DNA of 64,000 nucleotides, taken from assembly GCA_008508345.1 (NCBI GenBank), contig QNGE01001691.1, positions 1 to 64,000 of the forward strand, given 5' to 3'. Both the position numbers and the translations under genes were made by a program. The DNA is from Paragonimus westermani (taxonomy: Eukaryota > Platyhelminthes > Trematoda > Plagiorchiida > Troglotrematidae). Under the pieces are notes generated by a model, which worked only from the letters and a program-made list of their open reading frames with translations, did no database searches and was not told the origin of the DNA. This document shows positions 36,101 to 47,162 of the stretch, one piece after another (within the stretch, counting starts at the first letter, position 1; every line of letters begins with the position of its first letter).

Positions 36101-38387
36101 TTCCTCTTTGAAGTGACACCGACAAACAGTACATGTGGAAATTATATTTGCAGATTGGCTTTCCTTGTCAAACCGGTCGCTGGAGGTGTACCAAGATTAG
36201 TTTTTAGACGAAATTGTTTCGTATAGCGGCTATTATACGGAGGAGTCGGAGGCTAGAGTTCCGCTGTCGACTGCTGAATAACCCTGAATTGTGTGGTTTT
36301 TCTGCAGGCGCTACACAGTCACTTAATTTGGGAACAAACAATGGTGATCTTTTTAACACAAGTACAACGTGCGATAAGTTTCGGAACTACTGTACACATC
36401 TTACCAAAGACAGGCCAGTAAAGTATGTAGTTCACTATGCAGCCCTCTTAAAAGGTTTATTTTGGACAACTCTTTGTCCTCGCTGAGGATAACTATAGCC
36501 GAACATGTGCAGCCTTGTTCGTTACACTCCATACGCTCTTATATCCAGTAGGCGTGTTGTGGCGGCGATAGTTTTTGAAGGCTGCAAATGGAGGTGCATA
36601 AGTTGTCATGGTTCCTAAGACAATTCTCACCGGGTTGTTCTCTCCTAAATGTAACAAAGAGGTTGGTGACAAACGGCCGGATTTTTTAGAAGAGGCGTTC
36701 ACAGATTATTCGCCAGCAATTCGGAAGACGGTAGAGATAATCGCACTACGATTTTGTGTCCGTGCGTCAAGCTGGCACTGAATAACAACATGCGGTAGGC
36801 AGTCAAGCAAATGCGGTTGTGTTGATGCAAGTACGGATGACATACTTGGTCAAATTAAACATCCTATACGAATAGTTAACTAGATGTGTATGAATGAGTG
36901 ATTGAATGAATGCAGGCATGCCTTTGTTGAGTATGCAAAGTTTTTTCTTCTCTGTTTTGGATGCTTCTATTTTATGCCTTGTTAAGGTTCGACGGTAGGA
37001 GTGGCCGGCGACATTTATAAATAGACTGACACGAGCTGCTGATATAAGCAAAAGCGACAAGAGGCTAAGTGGTGAGCGAGGAATAACCAGCTTTTCTGGA
37101 CTCTTCTGGAAGTTTGTAGTAGGCGGGCTGGTGACGGCAGGCCGATATGGATTGGCACTTATCAAAGTGATCATTGAACTGTACGCCTTTTTATATTCTA
37201 AACACCTCGACTGGCTTTTCACAGGGGGGGTTCGGGAGAAAATCGTTATCCATCCACGAGCAAAAAGACGTATGCGTATTGGTGGTTTGTGAGAGTAAGA
37301 AAGCCTATGACTTTATCGCTCGGTTTAAGTCAAATAAAAATAATGCATATGGAGAGCAAACTATGTGGCAAAAGAAAAATCTTACTTATAACCGTCTGTG
37401 GCGACGGAGAGACTAGCCCCAGTTTGGCTTATCTGTTGACCGAGGAGGAGACTGGGGCAGAAAGTTTGAATGTCCAATGTGAATCGACCGCACTGAGGGT
37501 TTCTTTTATTTGTCGACGACGGCGCTCAACTACTTAATTTTCAGCTAGGTTGCAAGTTACAGATGACGTTAGTGGCACTTCAAAGTGTGCAGTACCTCAG
37601 TGAAACAATCACTCCCAAGTGACAGGCAGCGATTGCTGATCAAAGTAACAAACTATCATGAGGTACCCCTCAGCCTTGAACGAAGATTTGCAAAATCGTT
37701 TGATCATTGAGTTGGGCATCGGGACTGTTCTGGGCCGTCGAGTAAAGCAAGTGATCTTCGTGATAAGATAGGGCCCACCACTAGACATAGGTAGCAAACC
37801 AGAAGTATCCACTGTACATACAGCAATCATGTTGAAAGTGTTGGATATCGGCTTAAGGAGCTGATGTGGAAGGGGTAACTCTACTCTGCTGGTAGGTTAA
37901 ACAGGCAATCACTAAGCCTCTGCCATTATATTACATACTGGGCCAAGCGCATCTACCGAAGGTGAATTCGTTCGTCACTTGGATTCTAGGATGAGCGATG
38001 CGAGACAGATCAGCGCGTACGCATCGCTAGTGCAGGGCTGTAACTCTTGAGGGCCGTTGTCATGATAAAATGTAGCAGTAACTCTTGCCTTCAGATTCCG
38101 GCGAAGCCTGAACTGTGAGGTGCAGAGCTGACTGTTGATACGACACGAGAATGTTGTCTGTGAGCATCAACCACAACGCTATTACCGCCAGAAAACAGGC
38201 GAATTCAGTGTAAATCGAGACACCATGTACAAATATGAAACATCACGGAGCATGTCTACCAGATCTGTCCTCAGGGCCGGGAGATGGCTGTTTGTTTTCA
38301 ATAAAGCTTATAGACTCGCTTCTTTCAAGGACGTGCCAGATTTGACGGTCGGCCGCCTGAATAGAAAACAACACGACGGAACCTGCC
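33166..38387. other. Unassigned intergenic sequence
   Basis: About 5.2 kb. The longest opening is a 139-codon minus-strand frame (37222-36803) without known motifs. No endonuclease domain was recognised immediately upstream of the RT gene at 38388. Confidence 0.35.
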
Positions 38388-40523
38388 ATGGTTCGTTCTG
38401 ACCGAAAGCAGACATCCAGGAAAGATAGCAACCAGTCGCCACAGTCCTTCAGTGCTATGTTAGATAATAGCACCGGCTGCGGTATTCGAATGCTCAGAAC
38501 CTACCTAGGTTCACTTCTTCTTGACTTAGACTCCGTGGACCAGAACTACCACACGTTTCACAGCGCAATTCGAAAAGCAGACGACTTATTTATACCGCGC
38601 AAACTGTGCATTTTCTCTTATCGGCCACCCCTTCCACGCAGGATACGTCGTCTTCTCGATAACCGTTCCCAATTATTCGCGAAGCATAAGCTTACTGGAA
38701 ACTCAGAGGACCTAAGCGCGTTCCACATTGTCCGAAACAGGTGTAGGCGGGAAATCCGCGAACACACCAAACTCGTACAAGAGAAGATCCTCATAAGAGC
38801 CCGCGGGAACAAAAACTTCTTATTCAAGCATATGCGACGACTAAGAAAGAACAAACCTTCAGCTCTTTCTTTACGACTACCCAACGGGGAGACTTCATCT
38901 GACTCCCTAGTTGTGGCCGAGTTATTCAGGGAGTACTTCTCGGCAATCTATAACGTCGTATCCCCGAGCTGGCATCCTGTACTACCGTTGCAGAAGTTCA
39001 GGCAACCACTCGTGACCGCTGAGTTTTCTGTGCTAGATGTCGAAGACCTTTTACTCAAGGTTAATCCTTACGGTGCAATGGGTCCCGACATGATCCATCC
39101 CAGAATACTCAAGGAAGCAGCTGTTAGTTTGGCTGAACCCCTTTATAAGCTGTTCAAGCAAACACTCCAGACTAGCATCCTCCCTAGCGCATGGAAAGAG
39201 GCGATGGTCACACCCATATTTAAAGTGGGTGACCGGCACTCTCCGGCTAGTTATCGGCCAATCAGCCTCACTAGCATCCCGTGCAAAATAATGGAGCGCC
39301 TACTAAAGCGCGCCATACTCAATCACTTCTTATCAAATAATCTTTTTTCTTCCACACAGCATGGCTTCCTTCCTAATCGGTCATGCATAACAAACATGCT
39401 TATTTTCATGGATAGTCTGACGGAGGCCAAAGACAATGGCCTCATCTCTGATGCCATCTTCTTTGATTTTGCCAAGGCTTTTGACCGTGTCCCACACGGC
39501 CCCCTGAAACACAAACTGGAAGCCTACGGTATTCAAGGAGAGGTTCTTCGCTGGATTGCCTCTTTTCTTGATAATAGAACGTTTAGGGTCAAGACCGGAG
39601 CAGACCTTTCGTCTCCCTCTTTCATTTCTGCGGGAGTTCCCCAAGGGTCAGTTCTAGGTCCTTTGTTATTCCTCATTTACATCAACGACCTTCCAAGCAA
39701 CATTTCCAGCAGCGTCCTCTTATATGCGGACGACCTAAAAATCTGGAATGCCACTGATCCCAGCGCACTACAAATTGATCTTGACGCGATCAAGCGCTGG
39801 TCGGACGATTGGAGTCTCCCACTAAATGACAATAAATGTGCTCACATGTCACTCGGTGGAGATTCTGGCAATGCCTTCATGATTCATAGCGCATCTGGCA
39901 CAGTAGATATCATGAGAATCGACCTGAAGAAAGATCTGGGCATCTGGTTGTCATCTAACTTGTCCTTCACGTATCACCATGAGATGGCGGCAAAAAAGGG
40001 ATTTGCCGTTCTTATGATGATTAGGCGCACTTTCCCCCGCATGGACAAGAACGCTTTTCAAACGCTTTACGGGACTTATATAAGACCGCTCCTCGAGTAT
40101 GCCAATCAGGTCGTGTATACCGGCCTGCAGAGAGACATATTAGCTGTTGAGCGTGTCCAGCGCGCGGCCACCAAGATGGTCGCGGGCCTGAGTAATGTTA
40201 CTTACGAGTCTCGACTTGAAATTCTTGACCTTTACCCACTTGAATTTCGAAGACTTCGCAAAGATTTAATACTCACACACTTCTTCTTTAGAGTAGGTCT
40301 TCTAGAACAGTTTTTCACTGTAGCGAATGGTGATGGCCGGCGAGGACATAATAGGAAGCTTTCCGAACTTCGTCCTCGGACCTTTCTTAGGCAGCAGTTC
40401 TTCTCTTACAGGGTTATTAAGTATTGGAACAGCCTTCCTTCTGAGGTCGTCAGTAGCACTTCTAGGGATCGTTTTAAAGCTTTGCTTGATTCTCATTTAT
40501 CTAAAATTGCATTATGCGAATAA
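38388..40523 (+). CDS. CR1-like non-LTR retrotransposon reverse transcriptase, intact frame
   Basis: A 711-codon frame without interruption. It encodes the RNA-directed DNA polymerase that copies element RNA at a nicked target. Visible blocks: N-terminal linker (1-190); RT entry region TPIFKVGDRHSPASYRPISL; QHGFLPNRSC; motif A FFDFAKAFDRVPH with catalytic Asp at about residue 360; motif B GVPQGSVLGP at 416-425; motif C YADD at 446-449, whose aspartates complete the active site; then a CR1-type C-terminal domain ending VIKYWNSLPSEVVSSTS and FKALLDSHL. An in-frame TGA lies just upstream of the chosen ATG, and no apurinic endonuclease domain or ORF1 was recognised, so the copy is probably 5'-truncated and not self-sufficient. 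An uninterrupted frame amid decayed relatives suggests a young insertion. Related relics lie at 12290-14375 (+) and 44192-45150 (-). Confidence 0.93.
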   Translation: MVRSDRKQTSRKDSNQSPQSFSAMLDNSTGCGIRMLRTYLGSLLLDLDSVDQNYHTFHSAIRKADDLFIPRKLCIFSYRPPLPRRIRRLLDNRSQLFAKHKLTGNSEDLSAFHIVRNRCRREIREHTKLVQEKILIRARGNKNFLFKHMRRLRKNKPSALSLRLPNGETSSDSLVVAELFREYFSAIYNVVSPSWHPVLPLQKFRQPLVTAEFSVLDVEDLLLKVNPYGAMGPDMIHPRILKEAAVSLAEPLYKLFKQTLQTSILPSAWKEAMVTPIFKVGDRHSPASYRPISLTSIPCKIMERLLKRAILNHFLSNNLFSSTQHGFLPNRSCITNMLIFMDSLTEAKDNGLISDAIFFDFAKAFDRVPHGPLKHKLEAYGIQGEVLRWIASFLDNRTFRVKTGADLSSPSFISAGVPQGSVLGPLLFLIYINDLPSNISSSVLLYADDLKIWNATDPSALQIDLDAIKRWSDDWSLPLNDNKCAHMSLGGDSGNAFMIHSASGTVDIMRIDLKKDLGIWLSSNLSFTYHHEMAAKKGFAVLMMIRRTFPRMDKNAFQTLYGTYIRPLLEYANQVVYTGLQRDILAVERVQRAATKMVAGLSNVTYESRLEILDLYPLEFRRLRKDLILTHFFFRVGLLEQFFTVANGDGRRGHNRKLSELRPRTFLRQQFFSYRVIKYWNSLPSEVVSSTSRDRFKALLDSHLSKIALCE

Positions 40524-40698
40524 TCTTTCTCTGTTCTTGGTATGCACTGTAATCTCCATGTGCGGTGCTTCACCCTGTTTTCAATGATCGCCTTTCAGAT
40601 CAACAGAAGCCCGCTGACACTGAGCAAGGAAAACCGACTGGATCCAGGAACCTTGGGCCGTTGCCTCGAACCCGTGTATCAATCGCTGCAATCGCTGA
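38388..40698 (+). mobile_element. CR1-like element (family 1), 3' part with 8-bp terminal repeat
   Basis: Comprises the RT frame, about 160 bp of 3' UTR, and a terminus AATCGCTGCAATCGCTGA at 40681-40698. The same 3' UTR and terminus occur at 27880-27983 and, inverted, at 44192-44400. The 5' boundary is unknown; it is placed at the RT start codon for lack of evidence further upstream. Ending in a short tandem repeat instead of poly(A) is typical of CR1. Confidence 0.8.
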
Positions 40699-43600
40699 AA
40701 ATCGCAGTCGTTACGCGGTCGAGGTGGTATAGCATGATGGCAGTGGATAATGCACTCTTATTACTGCCGAAGGCTTCCACAAACATTCCGGATAACCCAC
40801 AGCTGCCCCTGACATTACCACGGAGCAAACTTAACCAAGTTCGCATGACTCCGACTAGCCGTGGAGTGAGCCGTTCAAATTTACTAACAACCTTGTTAAG
40901 TCGACGGATGGCACCGAGTGCTTTAGGACCGGAAAGTTTCGAATTTTTCTTACCTCATACAACACTGATTAAACGGTGCTAATCAGCTTGGTCTACTAAA
41001 GGCCTCATAGCAGTTTAGCCGAGAATTTAGTTCTTTCCAATGACTATCGCACAGAGAGTTAACGAGCTGTTCTGGTGGTACTTTCCTCGATGAACTGCAA
41101 CCACAACCTTCGTAAGTGTTCTTCTAGGTTTTACTCTTCAAATAACACCGAGGCATTTTGTTGACCACCCAAAAAGGCTTCCGGGGATCAGACCCACTCA
41201 AAGGTGGATATCGTCTTCCCAACATCCATCGTCTTCATTTGCAATTCAGCTTGTCAACAGGCGCTAGATTGAGGCCGTCATATCATCGTGGTTCACCAGT
41301 AATATGACCAGGTTTAAGAACGATGCTCAACCTCGTTCTCCTAACATACTGAAGGCAGTCTTCGATACTACAGTGGCTGCTGTGTCTTGCCGACCGTGCT
41401 TGCTCATGAAGAAATGCTATGGGGACTATCTGGTAGACACTAGGAAGCCACACGATGTGTGAATCAGCAACTTGTATGCCCCTCTGAATCGTTAAAAGGA
41501 TTAGCCAAATTCCCATGAATCGGCCAAAATGGTAGGGAAGTTCTCCGGAGAAAGTCGGGTGTTTAGAGGGTATATATCTGTGCTCTGTCGATTACGATTT
41601 TCGAGATTTTCGAGGAGTCCGAGAGGTTTGCGAACGATTTCTTGGAGCCGCTAGGCTGCGATGTAACAGGGAGATAGACGAAACTGCTCCGGATAACTCG
41701 GAACCTTGTTTAGGATAGGCGACACACCTTGAGATAGGGTACCTACTGTTAGTGAAACCCATTTTTCCCGTCCAAAACCGCCTCCTTCCTCGAGAAGACG
41801 ATCCTATCCGATCATTATAAGCGGAAATGTCGTGAACATTCGAGAGGTGACCTCCACTAGTTTTTTACCTGTCTGGCCTTTATTCCGCTACGCTCATTGG
41901 TGGTTTAGTGACCTTAACTGTTTTTTGATGTCTGTCTTTCGGTTTTCTGATTCGAGAATGTTGGTAGATCACTATACATCCTATAAATACCATGCAATTT
42001 TTCTCCTTGTTGCACACGTTTCGGAGCCGAACAAAGCTGCTTTTTGCACCCGTCCATTGGTTTGTCTTGAGCGCAATTAACGGGGACCGCCGCGTATTTT
42101 TGGGACCAAGATTGCCGTGTTAATTACATCAAGGAGCATAGCCCGATTTCCTATCAATCGCCTTGTTATATCGGTGAGGAAAAAGTGTACCGAGTCAAGG
42201 GTTACAAGACCTACATACCTTCGCTGGGATCGAGCTGGATATCCTATTTACTCTGATTGCGATAAGGTATGCTTATTAGAGGACACGCATATCGGTACCT
42301 TCGTCCCAGAACCCTCAAGACCATTCAGTAAACTAGACACAGAAATCAAAGAGCACACCTTTCCATCGGATGTGAAGATCTATAAGGCTAGATTTTTCGA
42401 CAACTTAGGGATCTGAACATTCCCAAAAGTTGCTGGATCACATGAAGATGGACTTAACTAATTCGTAAACTTGCGAGAGGTATTTACGGTCTGCTTGCTC
42501 TGGACTTTCAAAAGTGCACTGAAAAAGGAGTCCTCACTATAAACTGTCACGGGGCGGTGGTTTGTCCCATACATAAGAACGGGACGAGACACCACCTGAA
42601 TACCATCCATCTGTGAGCTTGGCAAGCATCACGGTGAAACTCCTCGGCCAGTAAAAGTGGAGATCGAAACCCATCCGATCTAATTTGGGCCCCTTACTCC
42701 AGCCCAAAAACGCTTCAGGCGTAGTCGTTCTCGTCTCACAAATATTCTTCTGGCGTATGGGGAATTGAACGAGAACAGTGGACCAGGGTCATGACGTAGA
42801 TGCGGTTTCCATTAAAGTCGGTAAGTTTTATGACAACGTACCTCACCACAGCCTGTGTATAGAACACTGTTAGATTGGGTGGATATACTTCACGAGGAAT
42901 ATCTGCGCTTTTGTGTGGTAGAGAGCGGCGTGTCCGTGTAGGAAGGGATAATCCACCCAAAGTGATTTGATGAACGGCATGTACAGAGTTCGCGTTTAGT
43001 GCCTCCCCTCTTCTCGATTCATGTCAGTGAGCGTCCGGACCTCCTGAACGTGCCTTCATTGCTGTTTACGGACAACCACAAAATGTGGCAGATTGTGGAT
43101 AACTCACGAGGTACGGAGGCCCTGTGGGAGGCTCCGAAACAGCTTCGGATGTGGCCAGCAGATTAGCTGCCGCTAATAAGTAGGGGCAGATACACAGTGT
43201 TACGTTCCGGTTCTGCTGAATTTTTTCACGTTACCTTACACAAGAGAGGTGCTAAAACCTAGTTTCAAGGACTGTCTTTCAGGTCAGCTGAAAAACGTTG
43301 GATATCGAAGCGGAACAACGAAGTAAAGTGACTCGGGCTCCCAACCTCAAATTCGTCGACTAATAGCCGGAAATCGCTGAAACCGAGTTGTCTGTAGTGA
43401 GTCTGCAGGTGAGTCTTGGTTCCCTCATCTTCGGCGACCACAAGGTCAGCAGTCAATGGAGCTAGGCTGTCGACAGATGCTCCCGTATGCTACGGGTGAC
43501 TAGTTGACCATTCAGTGGTTATGATGGGGGGCGTTCTGTAAGTCCTCTGCTGCATTTGCGAGAACTTACCTCGAATAGTGCGTCTAGGCCGAACTGCCAT

Positions 43601-44191
43601 GTTATGTGTGTGATGCGGTAGCACAAAAGAGGTTCATGCCTTCGGACACTCGTCTGTCTCTCGATATACCCAGAAAAACTTGGCAGACTGGGAGTGTGTT
43701 CACCGTTTTACCAACGACTACGGAGTGCCCCGATTCTAGCATACAATGTATTCACCCAGCGTGTTTGTCCTGATTCCTCCGGGTTTTCTACACCGGCACG
43801 GCCACAGATTTTCCTTGGACAACTCCCGAGGTCGAATAAACCTCGTTTTGACGATGTAAGATTTTAATCTCGTCTGTCTCGGTGCGTCATAGATCACTGG
43901 AATACATTTCCAGAGGATGTGGTGCCTTCGCAATCAGTCAGAAATTTTATGTGCAAGCTTGATGTTACTGGACTGCAGTGTACTCTCTTCCCATACGTGT
44001 GCTACTACTTGCACGTTACCTTATATCAAATAATCACATGTTATTCGTCCCTCACGTGTTTTCATCAACGGCCCTTGCCAACAACTACCGATTTGTCTGG
44101 CCTAACACACTGTCCCTCACACACCAGTTAACTGATTTCTCTGTTACATGAATGGTGCAGCGAGACTGCTGTGCCGATAGCGTAGACATTG
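40699..44191. other. Unassigned sequence within the duplicated unit
   Basis: Lies upstream of the DNAJC5-like start and is repeated at 47199-50691. Openings of up to 99 codons (41832-42080, 42117-42416) occur on the plus strand without recognised domains. Promoter and 5' UTR exons of the downstream gene could be here, but none could be pinned down. Confidence 0.3.
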
Positions 44192-45150
44192 TTCAGCGAT
44201 TCAGCGATAGATACACAGGTTCGAGGCAGTGACCCAAGGTTTCCGGAACCAGTCGGTTTTTTCCTTGCTCAGTGTCAATGGGCGTCTGTGGATCTGAAAG
44301 GCAGTCGTTGAAAACAGGCCGTAGCACCGCTCTTGGGGATTACAGTGAATGCCAAGAACAAGGTAAGATTACTCGTATAATGCCATTTTAGGTAAATGAG
44401 AATCAAGCAAACCTTTAAAGCGATCCCTAGAAGCGTTGCTGACAACCCTAGAAGGAAGGCTGTTCCAATAATTAATAACCCCGTAAAAAAGAACTGTCTA
44501 AGATAGGTCCAAGGACGAAGCTTGAAAAGCTTCCTATTATGTCCTCGTCGGCCGTCACCATTCGCTACAGTGAAGAACTGTTCTACAAGACCTACTCTAA
44601 AGAAGAAGTGTGTGAGTGATAAATCACCGCGAAGTTTCCGAAATTCAAGTGGGTAAAGGTCGAGAATCTCAAGTCGAGACTCGTAAGCAACAATAATCAG
44701 GCCCCCGACCATCTTGGTAGCTACGCGCCGGACACGCTCAACAGCTAATACGTCTCTCTGCATGCCGGTATACACGACCTGATTGGCATACTCGAGGAGC
44801 GGTCTTATATAAATTCCATAGAGCGTTTAAAAATCTTTCTCGTCTATGCGGGGAAAAACGCGCCTAATCACCATAAGAGCGGCAAATCCCTTTTTGCCGA
44901 CATCTTATGGTGCTACGTGAAGGAGAAGTTAGACTACAATCGGATGCCCAAGTCTTTCTTCAGATCGATTCTCATGATATCTACTGTGCCATATGCACTG
45001 TGAATCATGAAGGCATTGCCAGAATCTTCACTGAGTGACATGTGAGCACAGTTATTGTCGTTTATTGGGAGACTGTAATCGTCCGACCAGCGCTTGATTG
45101 CGTCAAGATCAATTTGTAGTACACTGGGATCAGCAACATTCTAGATTTAC
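44192..45150 (-). pseudogene. CR1-like (family 1) 5'-truncated copy, unit copy 1
   Basis: Inverted relative of the 38 kb element. Its minus-strand frame 44775-44275 (166 codons) matches the RT C-terminal domain (RDVLAVERVRRVATKMVGGL, SRLEILDLYPLEFRKLR, VANGDGRRGHNRKL). Similarity extends upstream with breaks through RIDLKKDLGI and DLDAIKRWSDD to just after the YADD region at about 45150, where it stops. The 3' end has the family terminus TCAGCGATTCAGCGAT (reverse complement of the AATCGCTG repeat) near 44192-44208. RT catalytic motifs are absent, so it is dead. It sits about 340 bp upstream of the DNAJC5-like start codon, in antisense. Confidence 0.85.
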
Positions 45151-45490
45151 TCAGTTTGATTCATGAGCACATGGTCAGTTGTGTCTAATTTCCTGCTTCG
45201 GATTAAACAAGGTTTGTCCGCAGCAACAACCACGGGGGATAGTCCTGAATTCCGCCGGAATTTGTCTCTAAATCTGACTACGTTAATTCCGCTAACTCCA
45301 TTTTCATCCCTAGCCTTAATAATTGCTTTACATTGCTTCACATGCTGCAGCGTCATTCTGCACTTCAAGCAATGTTGATGCATTTACAATCCTATTCATG
45401 GAGATAGGTAACCATCTAATGATTTGTTGATCCAGTAAGTAAATCTTACATCAACTTTTGTTTTTGGCGCAATTTCAATTTTTATGTGAA

Positions 45491-45642
45491 ATGGCACCCT
45501 CTGCCACGTCTAGAAAGCTTTCGTGAGTTGTTTGGTTTCTAGTGCTTATTTTACTGATAGAACGCACGGTGAGTCGCTTTATCATACTCTTGGCGTCCCC
45601 CGTGGGGCTCCTGAAGAGGATCTGAAGAAGGCTTACAAGAAG
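45491..45642 (+). CDS. DNAJC5: Cysteine-string protein (DnaJ C5-like), exons 1-2 (copy 1)
   Basis: Cysteine-string protein is a synaptic-vesicle J-domain co-chaperone that works with Hsc70 to keep SNARE proteins folded. Exon 1 (45491-45522) encodes MAPSATSRKL plus the first two bases of Ser11; donor GTGAGT. A 38-bp intron (45523-45560, ending GATAG) follows. Exon 2 (45561-45642) encodes THGESLYHTLG and GAPEEDLKKAYKK up to residue 38, with donor GTATGT after a whole codon. The RKLS-GESLYHTLG arrangement matches the CSP N-terminus, including a Ser in the position of the known PKA-site serine, and the boundary falls within helix II of the J domain. The exon with the HPD motif, the cysteine string and the C-terminus were not found in the rest of the window, so the next intron is long, or exons are missing or misplaced. 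ATG chosen because both splices keep frame. Confidence 0.85.
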
Positions 45643-46990
45643 GTATGTTTTTCTTGCAGCCGGGTGAACATCAGGGCATACATTTATGTACGACTTCAGT
45701 TACAGTCAAACCGTCGTTTTTCACGGTTTTCGCTGAAGCGTATAACGGCCGAAGTGTTGATTTACCTTTATTCATTCTGAGTAATAAAAATGGTCTCTGA
45801 GTAATGGCGTTGTATTTCCAACGAACCTGCTGTGACCCATACGATTTCAGCTTCTCTCTTTCTGTTTACGGACTGTAACTCAACACACACCGCCGACAAC
45901 GATATTCATATGTCCAACTCAATTTCGTTCGAACCAAATTGAACTGAAGTTCATAGAGCGTGTGCTATGGTAGTCTGATAGTCCGGTTTCTTGCGTTGAT
46001 AGGCAACAACACTTCGATTATGAGGACCTAGTTCCAGGCATTCTCTGCCTAATGCACATGACCTACAACCGTAGAACTTCAGGTCTGTATATAAGAAAAA
46101 GAGCTGGTAACTGATCAAGTTGACAAGAAACAAGTGGTATGCAGGCCCGTTAACAAGGTGAAACCAAGAAAATCGTATTCAAGTGGTCACACATATGTAC
46201 ACCTCCATCTTCACTCACAATCGGTTATATGCACATAGTCCTTTGGTTGCATATGATACTCTCTTAATAAACATATACATATCTGTGTACTTCACATTCG
46301 TATGTAATTACGACACTCCCTCCCATCGTAAAGTACCCAGGGAAGCAATGTTATGCTGCTTGAACACCGAAACTGGAGTTTGCAGGCTGCCTACATCCGT
46401 GTGAACTTACTAACAAGTCACCATCAGAATGTGCTTTTGGTTGCTTATCTACTCTTACTTGACTGCTGTTTAGGACGCCTTTAAGAGAGAAGAAACGCCA
46501 AAACCGAGGAGGTAAGTGAAGCAGTCTTGTAATTTAGGCGTAAGGGACTTACTTTATGATAACCCAATCATGTAGAAACCCCCTAATAATCAGTAGCGAC
46601 GCATAAGCTCACTAATACTTGGATAGTCGGATGTGTATTTATGAACAATATGGGGGAGGTAGAGCAGAGTTCTACAAATCTCATCTCCCGCCACGCCCGC
46701 TATAGATCTGAATATTGTAAATTCATGGTCGTTTATGACAACGTGTAATGATTCGTTTCAGTCTACTCCATGTGCATCCCCACGAGCGATAACGGAACTG
46801 CAACGTCTCTCATCAAAGTGGTGTGTAGGTTCAGTTAGTACCTCACACCTATTACGGGAGATTTCTAGGCAGTACTTCATATTACAAACAATAGGAATGT
46901 GCACACATTCCTACATATACGCGGCTGTTCACTTCCAGGCAAAGCCACCTAAAATCAGGCTGCCATGCACGTGAAAAGTCAGTAACACAA
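45643..46990. other. Intron sequence after DNAJC5 exon 2 (copy 1)
   Basis: No J-domain continuation found. One exon-like segment, 46474-46511 (38 nt; acceptor CTGCTGTTTAG, donor GTAAGT), has good splice signals, but its translation (DAFKREETPKPRR) does not fit the J domain. The same content is repeated at 52143-53490. Confidence 0.35.
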
Positions 46991-47019
46991 GTCTAAATAA
47001 TATCAGTAACCACTCGGTT

Positions 47020-47161
47020 TCAGATCTGGTTTAGCTTATGTTGAATAGATTCGACTGTTGTGGCTTCCAGGGCGTATGGAGGGAGCGTGTTCCGTGCGTT
47101 CACTACTCTGGAAGAAAAACAAAGCATGGACCCCTTTATTTGCTTACGGTTTGTGGATCAC
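47020..47161 (-). pseudogene. Contig-end fragment of CR1-like RT C-terminus (copy 1)
   Basis: Minus-strand translation SRVVNARNTLPPYALEATTV is the C-terminal motif of the CR1-like element whose remainder continues at 53662-57771. Here it is cut off by the N at 47162. Confidence 0.75.
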
Positions 47162-47162
47162 N
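47162..47162. other. Assembly junction (single N)
   Basis: One undetermined base exactly between the two copies of the 6.5-kb unit, consistent with a scaffold join given minimal gap length. Confidence 0.97.

Larger units (their letters stand above)
40663..47161 (+). repeat. 6,499-bp duplicated unit, copy 1
   Basis: Identical to 47163-53661 at a constant offset of 6,500, with three substitutions noticed (40783 A/C, 41494 A/G, 42007 T/A). The unit starts inside the CR1-like 3' tail and ends inside the C-terminal part of the minus-strand CR1-like element at 53.5-57.8 kb. Both elements read naturally only if one copy is removed. Best explained as overlapping contig ends that were not merged. Confidence 0.97.

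Noticed and set aside
36803..37222. 139-codon minus-strand frame as a host gene
   Set aside because: Composition and context give no domain, splice signal or homology I recognise.
38618..39644. Minus-strand openings under the RT gene
   Set aside because: They are antisense shadows of a recognised coding frame and have no domain of their own.
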